Made by a program: the position numbers and the translations under genes. 64,000 bases of DNA from Burkholderia sp. Ax-1719 (lineage in GTDB: Bacteria > Pseudomonadota > Gammaproteobacteria > Burkholderiales > Burkholderiaceae): positions 434,001-498,000 of the forward strand of contig NZ_VWWJ01000001.1 in the NCBI RefSeq assembly GCF_011753055.1, given 5' to 3'. Below the pieces are notes generated by a model, which did no database searches, was not told the DNA's origin, and saw only the letters and a list, made by a program, of their open reading frames with translations. Below are positions 61,790 through 64,000 of this stretch, piece after piece (position 1 is the stretch's first letter; every line of letters starts with the position of its first letter).

Positions 61790-63217
61790 TTAGGTAACCT
61801 GAATAAGCGCAATGTCGCGCGCATCGATCCAGTTGCCGTGAAAGCCGTTCGGAATGCGATGCGGCAGTTTCGCTATTGCAATCGGCCCGGCGGAAACACG
61901 CATTGCATCGAGGACGAGCAGGTCGCTACGCTCGGACTGCCCGCGATAGACAATCGCGAGAATCCAGCCATCGCCTTCTGGCGCGTCAGCCGTACGCGGC
62001 ACGAAGACGGGTTCGGAAGTCGCGTCTTCCTCGGGCAGGGCGTAAATGTCCGTGCATGACGGATGCTCATGGTCGATATGCGCGATTCGCGAAAACAAAG
62101 CGCCGTCCTCGTCACCATGCGCGGCAATCCAGCCGTGGCGATAACGCTGCCCCATCATGCGATCGTCAATGCGCGGAAACTCACCCGTCAGATCGCTCAG
62201 TGCTTCGCTCGCGACGCGCGCGTCGCTTCGTGCCGGGTCGATCGTCCAACGGCAAAGGCGCGTCCCCGATGTGCGTCCGACGGGCTGACCGTCGGGCCAC
62301 GTGAAACCCGATGGCGTATCCGACTGCATGACGTCGATGTACACGAGCCCGTTCTCTTCCCAGGCGTTCATGACGTGGAAGGCAAAGCACGTGGGCGCGC
62401 GCAGCCATTTCACGTCGGCATCCGTCTTTCCCATGTCTTCGCGCCGCAGGACGCCAACAAATGCACCAAATGACGGCTCCCATGCATAAGCGGGGAGACC
62501 TGCCTGCGCGCGTGCTGCGCTTGCGGTCAGCGGGAACACCGGGAACAGCAGGTAGTCCGGCGTCACTGCAAAGTCGTGGACCATGCTTGCGTACGGCGCC
62601 TTAAATCGCGATATATGCGCGAGGCGTCCATGCACGTCGAGACTGCCTGCGCTCATCTGCGCACCAAGCCCATCCGGGCCACCGTAGCCGAAGAAGATCA
62701 ACTCCCCGGTACGCGGGTCGAGCTTCGGATGTGCTGTGAACGCGCCGGTGAGCGCGCCGCCTGCGTTCCATGTACCGCGCGTGCCGAGCGTGTGGCCATC
62801 GAGTTCGATCGGCAGATGCAGTTCTTCCAGCGCAAGCAGATGCCCGGCGTGAGCCAGCACATTTGTGTTCGCCACGCCGTCGTCGAGCCCTGGATGAGAC
62901 GTCATGCGGCTCAAACCATCGCGACTGGATGCAGCACTTGGAGCGCTACCCGTGCGCTCGTCGATCCAGCGCTGGGTGCGTATCCAGCGGTTCGCGTAGC
63001 TCACGCGGCCATCCGCAATAGTCAGGCGATGCACCATGCCGTGACCGGCGAACCAATGCTTAGCGGGATCAGCGTGGAGCGGGTTGGGACCGTTGCGTAC
63101 CAGTGCGCCCTGGAGTCCAGCAGGCATCACGCCGTGTACCGGGAGCGATTCGATCTTCGTTTCGAAATCGATCGGCGCGAGATTCGCCCGATAAGGTGAC
63201 AGCACCTGCACGTCCAT
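61790..63217 (-). CDS. Carotenoid cleavage / lignostilbene dioxygenase family enzyme
   Basis: About 475 residues, a seven-bladed propeller non-haem iron enzyme that splits carbon-carbon double bonds of apocarotenoids or stilbenes with oxygen. The four iron His ligands are visible: His163 (TAHPKLD), His214 (MVHDFAV), His281 (AFHVMNA) and His460 (GFHGNW). RNGPNPLH and WFAGHGMVH in the N-terminal part are also family hallmarks. GGAGG precedes the ATG at 63217; an upstream extension is open but lacks homology-like content. It is divergent from a TetR gene with two shared elements between them, so regulation by that TetR is likely. Confidence 0.94.
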   Translation of the reverse strand: MDVQVLSPYRANLAPIDFETKIESLPVHGVMPAGLQGALVRNGPNPLHADPAKHWFAGHGMVHRLTIADGRVSYANRWIRTQRWIDERTGSAPSAASSRDGLSRMTSHPGLDDGVANTNVLAHAGHLLALEELHLPIELDGHTLGTRGTWNAGGALTGAFTAHPKLDPRTGELIFFGYGGPDGLGAQMSAGSLDVHGRLAHISRFKAPYASMVHDFAVTPDYLLFPVFPLTASAARAQAGLPAYAWEPSFGAFVGVLRREDMGKTDADVKWLRAPTCFAFHVMNAWEENGLVYIDVMQSDTPSGFTWPDGQPVGRTSGTRLCRWTIDPARSDARVASEALSDLTGEFPRIDDRMMGQRYRHGWIAAHGDEDGALFSRIAHIDHEHPSCTDIYALPEEDATSEPVFVPRTADAPEGDGWILAIVYRGQSERSDLLVLDAMRVSAGPIAIAKLPHRIPNGFHGNWIDARDIALIQVT

Positions 63218-63240
63218 GTTGCCTCCTGCCCATCCGTGAT

Positions 63241-63308
63241 ATGTGTCCAGTGGAAACATTTTGACTTTGTTCCTCCGAAGCGTCAACATGTGTTTGCACT
63301 GGAAACAC
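63241..63308. promoter_or_regulatory. Two candidate TetR operators (CA-S-TGGAAACA elements)
   Basis: CAGTGGAAACA (63248-63258) and CACTGGAAACA (63297-63307) recur 49 bp apart between the divergent oxygenase and TetR genes. The second is part of an inverted repeat GTGTTT-N7-AAACAC (63290-63308); the first is preceded by TGTGT to give a similar dyad. One copy lies next to each gene start, as expected for an autoregulating TetR that also controls the oxygenase. Confidence 0.6.
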
Positions 63309-63382
63309 TTAAAAGAAAGATCGTCCGAATGAATGAAGCGCGAACAACAAATCGCAAATTGCGGCGAGAGCCGGGGGAACAG

Positions 63383-64000
63383 ATGCAGTCACCCGCCGGT
63401 ACTGACGAGGCAGCACTGGCGCGGCCATACCATCACGGCGCCTTGCGCGAGGCGCTGCTTGAAGCGGCTGAACTGGTTTTGCGCCGGGACGGTCTGCGCG
63501 GTTTAACGCTGCGGGCGATTTCCCGGGAGGTGGGCGTGTCACACACGGCGCCTCAACGCCATTTCAACGACACGGCCGGCGTGCTGAGTGAGCTTGCAGC
63601 GATCGGGCACCATCGACTCGCGGCATCGATGGCCAGGCAGGCCGAAGGGATCGGGAACGAGCTGGAACGTCGCAAGGCGATTGCGCGGGGCTATATCAGC
63701 TTCGCCGTGGAGCAGCCAGATCTCTTCAGGCTGATGTCTCGCAACGAGTTGCTCGACCAGTCGAATGAGGCGCTCGGCCTTGCAAGGCGGATGTCGATTC
63801 GCGCACTTGCCGGCACGATCGGTCGAGAGAGTGCGCCGACGAGTGCCGGAGCGAGCATCGACACTGCGCGGGCGGTCGAGATGACGGCGGGCTGGGCCTA
63901 CGTACATGGCCTGGCCACGTTGCTGATTGATGGTCGTCTCGACGGTGTCGCGCAGGTCACCGACAACATCGATGATGCCGCTGGTTTGGTTGCTGCCGCG
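63383..64000 (+). CDS. TetR family transcriptional regulator (WHG-type), 3' end beyond window
   Basis: The first 206 codons are visible and the frame is open at the window edge. The DNA-binding domain begins YHHGALREALLEAAELVLRRDG and continues LRAISREVGVSHTAPQRHFNDTAGVLSELAA; the ligand domain contains YISFAVEQPDLFRLMSRNELLD and AVEMTAGWAYVHGLATLLIDGRL, typical of the WHG-domain group. The ATG at 63383 has GGGGGA five bases upstream; an in-frame ATG at 63329 would add 18 polar residues. It is divergent from the carotenoid oxygenase and probably represses it. Confidence 0.88.
   Translation, partial: MQSPAGTDEAALARPYHHGALREALLEAAELVLRRDGLRGLTLRAISREVGVSHTAPQRHFNDTAGVLSELAAIGHHRLAASMARQAEGIGNELERRKAIARGYISFAVEQPDLFRLMSRNELLDQSNEALGLARRMSIRALAGTIGRESAPTSAGASIDTARAVEMTAGWAYVHGLATLLIDGRLDGVAQVTDNIDDAAGLVAAA

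Overview
The window is high-GC chromosomal DNA of a beta-proteobacterium, most likely Burkholderiaceae (Paraburkholderia, Caballeronia or Burkholderia type). This is inferred from the GC-rich codon use, the many LysR, TetR, GntR and AraC regulators, the Burkholderia-style RND efflux operon, the hydroxyquinol catabolic operon and the PAAR/type VI effector genes. No transposase, integrase, rRNA operon or CRISPR array was seen. The single RNA gene found is an initiator tRNA-Met.

Layout. 1-1.5 kb: a sugar-acid type MFS transporter (cut by the window edge) divergent from a GntR regulator. 2.3-13 kb: an iron region with a TonB-dependent siderophore receptor, a small membrane protein, an AraC regulator, a second receptor, a periplasmic binding protein, a double-length FhuB-type permease and a PvdE-like cyclic-peptide ABC exporter. 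No import ATPase and no NRPS gene are present. 13-14 kb: an exported His/Arg-rich protein. 14-22.6 kb: TetR, a divergent LysR and a complete adaptor/RND pump/outer-membrane-factor operon with a trailing TetR. Two copies of one palindrome lie in the LysR/efflux gap. 22.8 kb: tRNA-fMet with its own terminator.

23-30.3 kb: a tight catabolic operon (hydroxyquinol 1,2-dioxygenase, Dabb protein, maleylacetate reductase, MhpA-like flavin hydroxylase, alpha/beta hydrolase), a divergent LysR and an outer-membrane protein of the phenol-degradation family. Together they should convert a resorcinol-like aromatic through hydroxyquinol and maleylacetate to 3-oxoadipate. 30.5-39.2 kb: a DUF3455 protein, an AT-rich leader and a compact cellulose synthase operon bcsA-bcsB-bcsC with a c-di-GMP-binding PilZ domain. 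39.4-41 kb: a LysE exporter and an AraC regulator.

41.2-46.9 kb: an envelope methionine sulfoxide repair cassette (exported MsrA, DipZ-type electron carrier, exported MsrB) divergent from an OmpR/EnvZ-type two-component system. Both Msr enzymes lack resolving cysteines, so DipZ is their probable direct reductant. 46.9-51.8 kb: a beta-propeller lipoprotein, a hybrid histidine kinase with PAS, two receiver and HPt domains, and an adjacent PleD-like diguanylate cyclase. 52-54.2 kb: a TPR-glycosyltransferase with a small downstream partner.

54.2-56.3 kb: a decayed type VI secretion cargo island with a frameshifted PAAR gene, a PAAR fragment fused in frame to a two-TM putative effector, a second copy of that effector, and the 3' remnant of a larger cargo gene. 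56.3-64 kb: pirin, an SDR with divergent LysR, an HSL-family esterase, a VOC protein, a small secreted protein, a membrane protein, a carotenoid/lignostilbene oxygenase and a divergent TetR regulator cut by the window edge.

The observations most worth following are the one-cysteine MsrA/MsrB/DipZ cassette, the hydroxyquinol operon with a C-C-hydrolase-like gene, the orphan siderophore import/export operon, and the rearranged PAAR/effector island.
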